Below are positions 1-8,266 of a stretch of DNA of 64,000 nt, in pieces. The notes below the pieces were generated by a model, which did not search any database, was not told where the DNA came from, and worked only from the letters and a program-made list of their open reading frames with translations. The DNA comes from Bacteroidota bacterium (lineage in GTDB: Bacteria > Bacteroidota > Bacteroidia > 2-12-FULL-35-15). The position numbers and the translations under genes were made by a program. How positions within the stretch are numbered: position 1 is the stretch's first letter; each line of letters begins with the position of its first letter. The stretch is from the NCBI GenBank assembly GCA_947449315.1, contig CANFRC010000001.1:124001-188000 (forward strand), given 5' to 3'.

Positions 1-800
1 AACGAAGCTAAATCAAGCGTCACTACCCGTTTTCCAAATAACACACGGGATACCTTACGTTGCACTATTCTTAAAGCTAATCCTTCTGCAATCGCAGATT
101 TACCAACACCTGGTTCACCAATTAATATAGGATTATTCTTTTTTCTGCGGGATAAAATTTGTGATACACGTTCAATTTCTTTTTCGCGACCAACAATGGG
201 ATCTAATTTCCCTTCTTCAGCAGCTTTTGTCAAATCTCTTCCGAAATTGTCTAGAACAGGAGTTTTTGATTTACTGTCGACAGTTTTTTTAGAACTGCTT
301 GCACTAAATGAATCGTCATCTGCTTCGTCATCGGATGGTGTACCAGGGAATTCAGCTTTAGGGTCTGATTTTGATAATTCGAGTTCGCTCTTCATCACTT
401 CATAATCAATTTTAAATTTATGTAAAGATTTAGTTGCAACATTATCTTCATCTTTTAAAATTGATAAGATCAAGTGTTCGGTACCAATTACAGCACTTTT
501 AAATAATTTGGCTTCCAGATACGTTATTTTTAATGCTCTTTCAGCTTGTTTCATTAAGGGGATATTAGCGAGATTGCTGACCTTGTGAGTTCCTGTACCT
601 ATTGATTGTTCAATGGTTTTACGAAGCTCTTGTAAGTCAACATTCAGCGATTTAAGCAATCGAACAGCTGTTCCTTCGCCTTCACGGATAATTCCTAATA
701 ATAAATGTTCTGTTCCAATGTAATCATGTCCTAATCTCAAAGCCTCTTCGCGGCTATAGGTGATCACATCTTTTACTCTTGGAGAAAATTTGGCTTCCAT
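1..800 (-). CDS. clpC: ClpC-type Clp ATPase (5' part, cut by left edge)
   Basis: The first 266 codons of a Clp/Hsp100 AAA+ unfoldase that feeds substrates to the ClpP protease or remodels aggregates in the cytoplasm. The N-terminus (MEAKFSPRVKDVI) opens the Clp-N double repeat: two similar helical segments each contain a G-x-EHL motif (IGTEHLLLGII near residue 48 and IGTEHLILSIL near residue 120). A charged linker rich in Asp, Ser and Lys follows (about residues 148-185), then the first AAA+ domain begins with the NFGRDLT motif and Walker A (GEPGVGKS) near residue 230. The order Clp-N, linker, D1 is that of ClpC or ClpB; the start sequence and the conserved EHLLLGI repeats favour ClpC. The second AAA+ domain lies outside the window. 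The gene diverges from gyrA across 324 bases. Confidence 0.93.
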   Translation of the reverse strand, partial: MEAKFSPRVKDVITYSREEALRLGHDYIGTEHLLLGIIREGEGTAVRLLKSLNVDLQELRKTIEQSIGTGTHKVSNLANIPLMKQAERALKITYLEAKLFKSAVIGTEHLILSILKDEDNVATKSLHKFKIDYEVMKSELELSKSDPKAEFPGTPSDDEADDDSFSASSSKKTVDSKSKTPVLDNFGRDLTKAAEEGKLDPIVGREKEIERVSQILSRRKKNNPILIGEPGVGKSAIAEGLALRIVQRKVSRVLFGKRVVTLDLAS

Positions 801-862
801 AATGCTTGTTTTTAATTAATAGCTAAAACGTTTTTATTGACTCAAGAGTTACTCTATACTAA

Positions 863-891
863 CAAATTTAACTGTTTTAAGTAAAATCAAA
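863..891 (-). promoter_or_regulatory. Putative clpC promoter (Bacteroidota type)
   Basis: On the minus strand a -33 element TTTG (891-888) is followed after 17 bases by TAAATTTG (870-863), which fits the Bacteroidota -7 consensus TAnnTTTG. The predicted transcript start lies near 857, about 57 bases before the clpC ATG. Confidence 0.55.
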
Positions 892-933
892 AGTAATCGC
901 GATTTTAATATTCTTTAATCCTTGGCTATATTT

Positions 934-966
934 TTATCAACAAAAAATCTGTTAATATGTTGATAA
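934..966. promoter_or_regulatory. Inverted pair of DnaA-box-like 9-mers upstream of gyrA
   Basis: TTATCAACA (934-942) and its exact reverse complement TGTTGATAA (958-966) are separated by 15 bases in the clpC-gyrA gap. Each differs by one base from the DnaA box TTATCCACA. The pair could be a protein-binding site or simply an AT-rich stem-loop. The rest of the 801-1124 gap shows only the clpC promoter and AT-rich sequence; a gyrA promoter could not be fixed with confidence (TATTTTCG near 1006-1013 is one mismatch from consensus). Confidence 0.35.
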
Positions 967-1124
967 TTTAACGCTTAAAATCAGTTTTGTTTCCTTCATA
1001 TTAAGTATTTTCGAACCTCCTAAAAACACAAGGGAAATATCAACTATTGTGCTAAAAATAAATTATGACAATTCTTCTGAAAAACAGAAGGGATAAATAC
1101 AAAATAAAATAGAAAAAAGAAATT

Positions 1125-3692
1125 ATGGCAGACGGAGAAAAAATCATTCAGATCAACATTGAAGAAGAAATGAAATCGGCTTACATCGATTATTCGATGT
1201 CAGTTATTGTTTCCCGTGCATTACCTGATGTGCGAGATGGATTAAAGCCTGTTCACCGACGAGTGTTATATGGGATGCTAGATCTTGGCGTTATGTCCAA
1301 TAAGGCGCATAAAAAATCAGCGCGTATTGTTGGGGAAGTTCTTGGTAAATACCATCCGCACGGTGATACGTCTGTTTATGATGCGATGGTTCGTATGGCC
1401 CAGGATTGGAGTTTGCGTTATCCATTAGTGGATGGTCAAGGTAACTACGGTTCAGTTGATGGCGATAGTCCTGCTGCGATGCGTTATACAGAGGCTCGAT
1501 TAAAAAAGATTGCAGAAGAAATGTTAAGTGATATTGAAAAAGATACCGTTGATTTCCGTCCGAACTTTGATGATTCATTAACAGAACCTTCTGTTTTGCC
1601 TTCCCGTATTCCTAATTTATTGATCAATGGTGCTTCAGGAATTGCGGTAGGTATGGCAACAAATATGCCGCCACACAATCTTACAGAGATTATTAATGCT
1701 ACGGTAGCTTATATAAACAATAAAGAAATTGATATTGCAGGTATAATGCAATATGTGAAGGCGCCAGATTTTCCTACTGGAGGAATTATTTATGGTTACG
1801 AAGGTGTAAAAGATGCTTTTGAAACCGGTCGTGGACGAATAGTCATGCGTGCTCAGACAAATATTGAAATTTCAGAAGGTGGAAGAGAGCGTATTATTGT
1901 TAATCAAATCCCATATCAGGTAAACAAAGCGGAGATGATCCGCAAAACAGCTGACCTTATCAATGAAAAAAAGATTGAGGGAATCTCTGATATTCGAGAT
2001 GAATCCGATAGAGATGGTATGCGTATCGTTTATGAAATTAAGCGGGATGCAATTACGAATGTTGTTTTAAATAATCTTTTTAAATACACAGAACTTCAAA
2101 CTTCATTCAGTGTGAACAACATCGCTTTGGTGGGTGGGCGACCAATGATGTTGAACATAAAAGATATGATCGTTCACTTTGTAGATCACAGACATGAAGT
2201 GGTGGTTCGTAGAACGAAGTATGAGTTACTTCAAGCAGAGAAACGTGCTCATATCTTGCAAGGCTATTTAATAGCATTGGATAATCTGGATGAAGTAATC
2301 AAAAAGATTCGTGCTGCAGCAACGCCAAGTGATGCTCAGGATGATTTAATGAGTTCGTTTGGTTTGAGTGAAATTCAAGCTAAAGCGATACTTGAAATGA
2401 GATTGCGTGTACTTACTGGTTTAGAGATAGATAAGATAATTGCTGAATACGAAGAATTGATGAAGTTGATTGATTATTTGAGATCTATTTTGAATGATGA
2501 GGTATTACGTATGAAAATTATTTCTGATGAATTATTAGAGATAAAAGAAAAATATGGTGATGAGCGCAAGACAGAAGTCGTGTATGCTTCTGGAGATTTC
2601 AAAATGGAAGATATGATTGCTGATGAAGAAGTTGTAGTTACGATTTCTCACATGGGATATATCAAACGTACCGCTTTGAGCGAATACAGAACTCAGGCTC
2701 GTGGAGGAAAAGGCGCTAAAGGCAGCACAACTCGCGATGAAGATTTCATTGAGCACTTATTTATTGCATCCACACATAATTATTTATTATTGTTTACCGA
2801 ACAAGGCCGTTGTTTCTGGATGAGAGCCTTCGAAATACCTGAAGGAACGCGCGTTTCTAAAGGACGTGCGATTCAAAACTTAATCAATATTCCGCCGACG
2901 GATAAGGTGAAGGCGTATATCAATGTAAAAGACCTGACAGATGCTGATTATATAGCGAATAACTATATTATCATGTGTACTAAAAATGGCATCATCAAAA
3001 AAACAACATTAGAAGCTTATTCTCGTCCGCGTCAAAACGGCATCAATGCCATAACCGTAAGAGAAGGTGATACATTATTAGAGGTATTGTTGACAAACGG
3101 AACAAATGAGATCATGCTAGCTTCAAAGGCTGGTAAAGTGGTTCGTTTCAACGAAGCAAACGTTCGTCCTATGGGTAGAAACGCTTCTGGAGTAAGAGGT
3201 ATTAATCTAGGCGATGAAAAAGGGAATGAAGTAGTTGGTATGATTGCCATGCCGGATCAGTTGAGTAACGTAATGGTTGTCTCTGAAAAAGGGTATGGTA
3301 AGCGTTCTGAAATAGAGGAATACCGAGTTACGAAGCGAGGCGGCAAAGGAGTTAAAACCATTAATATTACTGAAAAAACAGGTAATCTGATAGCGATCAA
3401 AGATGTGACTGACAAAGACGGATTGATGATCATCAACAAATCCGGAATTATTATCCGACTTGCAATTTCAGAATTACGAGTTATAGGTCGTGCTACGCAA
3501 GGTGTTCGATTGATTAATATGAAAGAAAGTGATGAGATTGCTGCAGTAAGTAAGGTAGAAGTAGAGGAAGTGATTGAAGAAGCTATTGAAGGTGAAAATC
3601 CAGCAGGAGAATATGGAATAGAAGGCGACAAAGCGTCTGATACTGAAACGGAGAACGATGGCAAGGAAATTGATAATCCGGAAAAAGAATAA
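1125..3692 (+). CDS. gyrA: DNA gyrase subunit A
   Basis: Breakage-reunion subunit of type II topoisomerase, which introduces negative supercoils together with GyrB. The 855-residue length is usual. The N-terminal catalytic domain carries the active-site tyrosine in the motif [10 protein letters not shown] (Tyr121) and the quinolone-resistance region [10 protein letters not shown], where Thr82 sits at the position of E. coli Ser83 and Asp86 at that of Asp87. The C-terminal half has the six-bladed wrapping domain, with a GyrA-box-like sequence ([10 protein letters not shown], about residue 530). The last 45 residues are strongly acidic. A ParC assignment is less likely because of the GyrA box and the start [20 protein letters not shown]. 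It starts at an ATG following an AT-rich leader and diverges from clpC. Confidence 0.97.
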   Translation: MADGEKIIQINIEEEMKSAYIDYSMSVIVSRALPDVRDGLKPVHRRVLYGMLDLGVMSNKAHKKSARIVGEVLGKYHPHGDTSVYDAMVRMAQDWSLRYPLVDGQGNYGSVDGDSPAAMRYTEARLKKIAEEMLSDIEKDTVDFRPNFDDSLTEPSVLPSRIPNLLINGASGIAVGMATNMPPHNLTEIINATVAYINNKEIDIAGIMQYVKAPDFPTGGIIYGYEGVKDAFETGRGRIVMRAQTNIEISEGGRERIIVNQIPYQVNKAEMIRKTADLINEKKIEGISDIRDESDRDGMRIVYEIKRDAITNVVLNNLFKYTELQTSFSVNNIALVGGRPMMLNIKDMIVHFVDHRHEVVVRRTKYELLQAEKRAHILQGYLIALDNLDEVIKKIRAAATPSDAQDDLMSSFGLSEIQAKAILEMRLRVLTGLEIDKIIAEYEELMKLIDYLRSILNDEVLRMKIISDELLEIKEKYGDERKTEVVYASGDFKMEDMIADEEVVVTISHMGYIKRTALSEYRTQARGGKGAKGSTTRDEDFIEHLFIASTHNYLLLFTEQGRCFWMRAFEIPEGTRVSKGRAIQNLINIPPTDKVKAYINVKDLTDADYIANNYIIMCTKNGIIKKTTLEAYSRPRQNGINAITVREGDTLLEVLLTNGTNEIMLASKAGKVVRFNEANVRPMGRNASGVRGINLGDEKGNEVVGMIAMPDQLSNVMVVSEKGYGKRSEIEEYRVTKRGGKGVKTINITEKTGNLIAIKDVTDKDGLMIINKSGIIIRLAISELRVIGRATQGVRLINMKESDEIAAVSKVEVEEVIEEAIEGENPAGEYGIEGDKASDTETENDGKEIDNPEKE

Positions 3693-3706
3693 TACCTCAG
3701 CCTTAT

Positions 3707-3729
3707 CCCTTCTCTAAAAAGGAGAAGGG
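3707..3729. repeat. Short hairpin between gyrA and the TPR gene
   Basis: CCCTTCTC (3707-3714) and GAGAAGGG (3722-3729) form an 8-bp perfect stem with a seven-base loop. No T-tract follows, so this is not a classical rho-independent terminator. It may be a small intergenic repeat or a processing or termination signal after gyrA; the sequence alone does not decide. Confidence 0.5.
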
Positions 3730-3765
3730 CGATAGGAGAGAAGCTAAAAAAAAATAAAACACTTT

Positions 3766-5019
3766 ATGAAAAAAATCGCACTTTTTTTAATCGCTGCAGC
3801 CCCTGTTTTTACAGCAGTTGCTCAACCATCTAAACTGGTAAACACTATTAATTACCTGAGAGACTTTAATAGCTCTCATGAAATAGAATCTCTTACCAAA
3901 GCCAAAGAAAATATTGACCTGGCTTCTGCAAATCCTGAAACAAAGGACATGGCAAAGACTCAAAAATTGAGAGCAGAGGTTTATGTTACGATTTTTGACA
4001 ATGATTTAAGAATGGAAACGGAGAAATTGGTTAGTATCAACGACCCAAATAAAAGAAGCCTTGCAGCCTACCAAAACGCTTCATCCGCTTCATTGTCGGA
4101 AGCTTTTACAGCTTGTACCTATGGAAAGTCTGTTGACACAAAAGGGAATTACACCTCTGAATTTAACACATTTACCACTCGAATTTCAAGCCATTTCGAA
4201 AAAAAAGCAATTGCTGATTACAATGCAAAGAAATATGCAGATGCCCTTCCTTCGTTTGAAAAAGCATATGAAATTAACGGGGCGAAGGATACTACAAGCC
4301 TTTCAAATTGTGCATTAGTTGCAGATCGCGGTGCAATCTATGATAAAGCGAAATTATATTATCAGAAAATGATTGACATTAATCAAGGATTTGGAAATAC
4401 CTATTCTTCTTTAGTCAATGTTTATCTGATGATGAAAGATACGGTTGGAGGAATGGATATGTTAAAGAAAGGTCGTGTGGCTTATCCAAATGATATTAAC
4501 CTTGTTATTACAGAAACCAATTATTTCCTAAAAACAAACAATAGCAAAGAAGCTTTAAACAACCTGAATATTGCGCTGACCGCTAAGCCTAAAGATGCCA
4601 ATCTTTATTTAGTTAGAGGTAATATTTACGATAATTTGGCGAATCCTAAAGATGCTGCTGGCAAAGACATGGAAAAGCCGAAAGATTACAATGAAAAATT
4701 GAAATTAGCGGAATCTGACTATCAAAAGGCTATTGAATTAAAGCCAGATTATTTTGATGCAATGTACAATTTAGGTGTATTGTATAATAACCATGGAGTT
4801 GCATTAAATAAAATTGCTGATAAGATCACAGATAATGCGAAGTATAAGGAAGCGAATGATCTAGCTACAGCAGAATTTTCCAAAGCGTTGCCGGTTTTAG
4901 AGAAAGCATTAGAAGTTAATCCTAAAGATAGAAACACCATGTATGCTTTAAAACAGATCTATGCACGAATGCAACTGCTCGATAAGTTAAAAGCTATGAA
5001 CGAAAAATTGAAGAACTAA
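3766..5019 (+). CDS. Exported tetratricopeptide-repeat protein
   Basis: A 417-residue protein with a Sec signal peptide (MKKIALFLIAAAPVFTAVAQ, likely cleaved after AVAQ), so probably periplasmic or surface-associated. From about residue 140 to the end it shows TPR-type helix pairs, with typical segments such as KYADALPSFEKAYEI, KYYQK-like helices, ESDYQKAIELKPDYFDAMYNLGVLYNNHG and VLEKALEVNPKDRNTMYALKQIY. TPRs mediate protein-protein contacts; the partner is unknown. The gene lies 73 bases after gyrA on the same strand and ends in a terminator. No catalytic domain is visible. Confidence 0.85.
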   Translation: MKKIALFLIAAAPVFTAVAQPSKLVNTINYLRDFNSSHEIESLTKAKENIDLASANPETKDMAKTQKLRAEVYVTIFDNDLRMETEKLVSINDPNKRSLAAYQNASSASLSEAFTACTYGKSVDTKGNYTSEFNTFTTRISSHFEKKAIADYNAKKYADALPSFEKAYEINGAKDTTSLSNCALVADRGAIYDKAKLYYQKMIDINQGFGNTYSSLVNVYLMMKDTVGGMDMLKKGRVAYPNDINLVITETNYFLKTNNSKEALNNLNIALTAKPKDANLYLVRGNIYDNLANPKDAAGKDMEKPKDYNEKLKLAESDYQKAIELKPDYFDAMYNLGVLYNNHGVALNKIADKITDNAKYKEANDLATAEFSKALPVLEKALEVNPKDRNTMYALKQIYARMQLLDKLKAMNEKLKN

Positions 5020-5049
5020 GGCTTCCACCTAGTTCGGATATTTCAAAGG

Positions 5050-5079
5050 CGGAGGGCAGTAATGTTCTCCGTTTTTTTT
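5050..5079 (+). terminator. Rho-independent terminator after the TPR gene
   Basis: CGGAG (5050-5054) pairs with CTCCG (5067-5071), followed at once by eight T residues (5072-5079). It lies 30 bases after the stop codon. The stem is short but well placed. Confidence 0.65.
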
Positions 5080-5270
5080 GTCAAAATACTTATTGATTTC
5101 TTTTTGATAGATGCTTGTTTCTGGCAAATATTAGTAGCAGAATAGGGCTTAATTGTTTGATTGTTAGCTATAAGCTATTTAACATAATATTAATTATAAG
5201 ACAATTGTGGGTATTGTAAAAATGTGGAATACGTAAATATTGACCTATAAAAAGCTTGATTTAACCTGTT

Positions 5271-6845
5271 TTAATCAGATGATATTTCCGCATCTGTTGT
5301 GTCTTCTTCAGTAATTTCCTTTTCCATACTTTGAAACTTTCTTCCCAAAAGGAAATGAAGTTTTTGTTTGTAGTCGTCCTGCAACCATTTCACATAATTC
5401 TCCGTGCTTTTACAGATGCAATAAGAATATTTTTTTGCCCTATATTCAATATCCTTTGCCAAAAGTTTTGCGAGTTCAATGGCTTCACTAAAATCGACAC
5501 TGTTTTCATAGCAGATCCTAGCATGTTGCTCAATGGCTCTGTCTAATGCTACTTTTGGACGTAAACCTTGTTTGGCAACCAATGCATATTCATCCTTCAT
5601 ATTAAAGTCGATATTTTCGGATTTACTGAATTTTGCTCTGAGGTCTGCCGGCATTTTATAACTGAACTGACGTTCAATTTCCTGATCGTTCCATAAGCTT
5701 TCTAAATAGAAATCAGGTGAACGAAAGATTTCATGCCAGTTCACATACGAATCCCATAATCCGAAACGTGCTGCATTATTTCCAAGATCGATCACATCGA
5801 AAGTTGATTTATTTGGTAGGATTCGCGATCCTCGACCAATCATCTGATGGTATAAGGTCAACGATTTTGTGGCTCTGTTTAAAATGATCGTTTCAACGGT
5901 TGGTTCGTCAAAACCTGTTGTTAAAATCCCTACGGAAGTTAAAATAGCATCCGACTTCGTTTTGAACCAACTCAGAATTTCTCTTCGTTCCTGCTCTGTA
6001 TTGGTATTGTCCAAATGTCGAATCTCATATCCTGCAGCTGTAAACAAAGAATGAACGTGTCTGGAAGTGTTAATTCCATTATTAAAGATAAGTGTCTTCT
6101 TTCCTTTGGATTGTTCCTCGTAAGCTGCAACCAATTTTTCTTGCATCAGGTAGTTTGTATAGAGTCTGTCGGATGAACTAACAGTATAATCACCATCAAT
6201 ACCCACTTTTAAGGAACCTAGATTAACATCATAGCTATGTGTTGTCGCTTTTGATAAAAAACCTTTTTCAATAAGTGAAGCAATTGAATGTCCAACGATT
6301 AGATCGTTGTATGTTTCTTTCATTGGTAGTTTGATGTTTGAACTTAACGGAGTTGCAGTAACTCCAAGGATAACACTCTTTTCAAAAAATTTAAAAAGTT
6401 TTTTAAACGAGTTGTAATGCGCTTCATCAATGATTACTAAGCCGATCTTTTCCATTTCCAGCTTTTCATCTTGCAATCTGTTGTTGAGCGTCTCTACCAT
6501 TGCAACAAAACACATATACTCTTCCTGATCGGGTAGTGTTTTTACTTTACTGTCGATGATCTTATTGTGTACGCCAAATTCGGAAAGCATATTGGATGTT
6601 TGGGCACAAAGTTCGATCCGATGAGTAAGGATCAAAACTTTTTTGCTATTGTCTTTGATGTATCGCTTGGCAATTTCTGAAAAAATAACAGTTTTGCCGC
6701 CTCCTGTAGGTAGCTGATAGAGCAAATTATAGTTCTCGGTAAAGTTGTTCAGGCGTTCGAAGATCTTGTCTATAGCCTCCTGTTGGTAGTCATAAAGCTC
6801 CTTCCCAATTTTCTTTTCTTCAATATCAACGGACTCTAATGTCAT
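5271..6845 (-). CDS. SF2 DEAH-box helicase, stand-alone
   Basis: A superfamily 2 nucleic-acid helicase or translocase of the type III restriction subunit/SSL2 kind. It contains Walker A (LPTGGGKTV), DEAH (VIIDEAHYN), motif III (GVTATP), and a C-terminal helicase domain with GFDEPTVETIILNRAT and motif VI (QMIGRGSRILP). The last 170 residues show no known nuclease or methylase domain. A longer frame starts with TTG at 6872, but that TTG lies inside a good -7 promoter box (6870-6877), so the ATG at 6845 (MTLESVDIEE) is preferred; it leaves a leader of about 20 bases. There is no restriction-modification partner next to it, so its substrate is unknown. It may act in DNA repair or defence. Confidence 0.85.
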   Translation of the reverse strand: MTLESVDIEEKKIGKELYDYQQEAIDKIFERLNNFTENYNLLYQLPTGGGKTVIFSEIAKRYIKDNSKKVLILTHRIELCAQTSNMLSEFGVHNKIIDSKVKTLPDQEEYMCFVAMVETLNNRLQDEKLEMEKIGLVIIDEAHYNSFKKLFKFFEKSVILGVTATPLSSNIKLPMKETYNDLIVGHSIASLIEKGFLSKATTHSYDVNLGSLKVGIDGDYTVSSSDRLYTNYLMQEKLVAAYEEQSKGKKTLIFNNGINTSRHVHSLFTAAGYEIRHLDNTNTEQERREILSWFKTKSDAILTSVGILTTGFDEPTVETIILNRATKSLTLYHQMIGRGSRILPNKSTFDVIDLGNNAARFGLWDSYVNWHEIFRSPDFYLESLWNDQEIERQFSYKMPADLRAKFSKSENIDFNMKDEYALVAKQGLRPKVALDRAIEQHARICYENSVDFSEAIELAKLLAKDIEYRAKKYSYCICKSTENYVKWLQDDYKQKLHFLLGRKFQSMEKEITEEDTTDAEISSD

Positions 6846-6869
6846 ATTTTTCTCGATTTCGAAATCTTG

Positions 6870-6877
6870 CAAAAATA
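6870..6877 (-). promoter_or_regulatory. Putative -7 promoter box for the SF2 helicase gene
   Basis: TATTTTTG on the minus strand fits TAnnTTTG exactly. A weak upstream element (TTTCTG, 6901-6896) lies 18 bases away. The box sits 25 bases before the chosen ATG and overlaps the alternative TTG start, which argues against that start. Confidence 0.45.
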
Positions 6878-6989
6878 GTGAATAATAAGGTTGTACAGAA
6901 ATATTAATTCAGAGAATCATAGATTAGTTTCAGAATAAAAAAACTGCAAACAATCTTTAAAAAAAATAAAATAGAAGGTGAAGTTTAAT

Positions 6990-8114
6990 TTAACCTCTTC
7001 GAATCTTTGAAATTTGAATTTTTAATTCGTTCTCAATTGTTTTTAAGCGATTCATTTCGGTACTTGTTACTAAGCTAATCGATAGTCCTTTTTTACCAGC
7101 ACGACCGGTTCGTCCACTTCTATGTGTATAATATTCTAATTGTTCAGGTAGTTGGTAATGAATAACATAATTCAAGTTATCTACATCTATCCCTCGGGCA
7201 GCCATGTCTGTTGCAACTAAGATTTGTACGCGTTCATTTTTGAATGCACGTAAAACTTTTTCACGATCCCTTTGTTGCAAATCACCATGCATGGCCTCTG
7301 CTAAATGATTTCTTGCTATCAACTGTTTTGCTAACGATTGTGTTCCATCCTTTGTTTTACAAAAGACAATACCTCTCCCCTTTCCTTGTGTTCTTAAAAA
7401 TTCAAGCAGCGTGTTTAATTTATCTTTTGTATCAATACATTGAACATATTGATGTTCAATATCTCTATTAACTACATTCTTTACATCCACCTCTACTTTG
7501 TATGCATCTTCTTCCATGTAATCGTGTATGATTTCATTCAGGGATTCAGGGATGGTAGCTGAGAATAACCAGGTATAACGCTTTCCATTTGTTTGTTTTA
7601 GAATGGTATCGATACTTCCTTTGAATCCCATGCTCAACATTTCATCTGCTTCATCGAGAACAATTGTTTTAACATCTGTTAAACTTATCGCTTTTCTTTC
7701 CAATAGATCAATCAACCGACCTGGTGTTGAAACGACAATATGAGTTGGGCGACTCAAGTTTCTGATCTGGATCTCGATTGCTTCTCCACCATAGACCGCT
7801 TCAACAAAAATGCGGTTAGGGTTATATCTGGCAACTCGAAAAAGTTGTTTTGCTATTTGTTGTCCTAATTCGCGGGTTGGACATAATATTAATGCTTGTA
7901 TCTTTGGATTAGCAGTATCGATTTTTTGTAAAATCGGTAATCCAAATGCCATCGTTTTACCAGTACCTGTTTGTGCTTGTCCAATAAAATCAAACCCTTC
8001 CTTTAGTAAATAAGGGATAGATTTTTTTTGTATTTCGGTCGGATCAAAAATATTATTTTCAATAAGACCTTTTATTAAGGCATCGGACACACCTAATTCA
8101 GCGAAAGTTGACAA
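6990..8114 (-). CDS. DEAD-box ATP-dependent RNA helicase (short form)
   Basis: A 374-residue DEAD-box RNA helicase consisting of the two RecA-like domains and almost nothing else. It shows the Q motif (FDPTEIQKKSIP), motif I (AQTGTGKT), Ia (PTRELGQQ), Ib (TPGR), II (DEAD), III (SAT), V (ATDMAARGID) and VI (HRSGRTGRAG). The usual C-terminal RNA-binding tail of RhlE, DeaD or SrmB is absent, so it may act on RNA without sequence preference or with a partner. The start is a TTG (8114): no ATG occurs in frame upstream, the TTG gives the family-typical N-terminus MSTFAELGVSDALIKGL, and a -7 box lies 23 bases before it. It is one of two DEAD-box genes in the window. Confidence 0.93.
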   Translation of the reverse strand: MSTFAELGVSDALIKGLIENNIFDPTEIQKKSIPYLLKEGFDFIGQAQTGTGKTMAFGLPILQKIDTANPKIQALILCPTRELGQQIAKQLFRVARYNPNRIFVEAVYGGEAIEIQIRNLSRPTHIVVSTPGRLIDLLERKAISLTDVKTIVLDEADEMLSMGFKGSIDTILKQTNGKRYTWLFSATIPESLNEIIHDYMEEDAYKVEVDVKNVVNRDIEHQYVQCIDTKDKLNTLLEFLRTQGKGRGIVFCKTKDGTQSLAKQLIARNHLAEAMHGDLQQRDREKVLRAFKNERVQILVATDMAARGIDVDNLNYVIHYQLPEQLEYYTHRSGRTGRAGKKGLSISLVTSTEMNRLKTIENELKIQISKIRRG

Positions 8115-8136
8115 AATGATTGTTATTAATGAGTTG

Positions 8137-8144
8137 CAAAGATA
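8137..8144 (-). promoter_or_regulatory. Putative -7 box for the short DEAD-box helicase gene
   Basis: TATCTTTG on the minus strand is a perfect TAnnTTTG box 23 bases before the TTG start. I see no clear TTTG at the expected -33 distance. Confidence 0.45.
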
Positions 8145-8204
8145 GTTGAATAAACTAGAATCTTAATAATATATCAGCCTTTGAAACGTTATGGAATGAA
8201 AACA

Positions 8205-8237
8205 TTTGTGGCAATCAACCATTCTTTTTTATATTTA
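8205..8237 (+). promoter_or_regulatory. Putative promoter of the T9SS beta-propeller gene
   Basis: TTTG (8205-8208) is followed after 21 bases by TATATTTA (8230-8237), one mismatch from TAnnTTTG. It lies 30 bases before the ATG at 8267. Confidence 0.35.
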
Positions 8238-8266
8238 CAAGAAATTACTTTTCAAACCCAGCATCA

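Noticed and set aside
3707..3729. Hairpin after gyrA as a rho-independent terminator
   Set aside because: There is no T-tract after the stem, so it is listed only as a hairpin.
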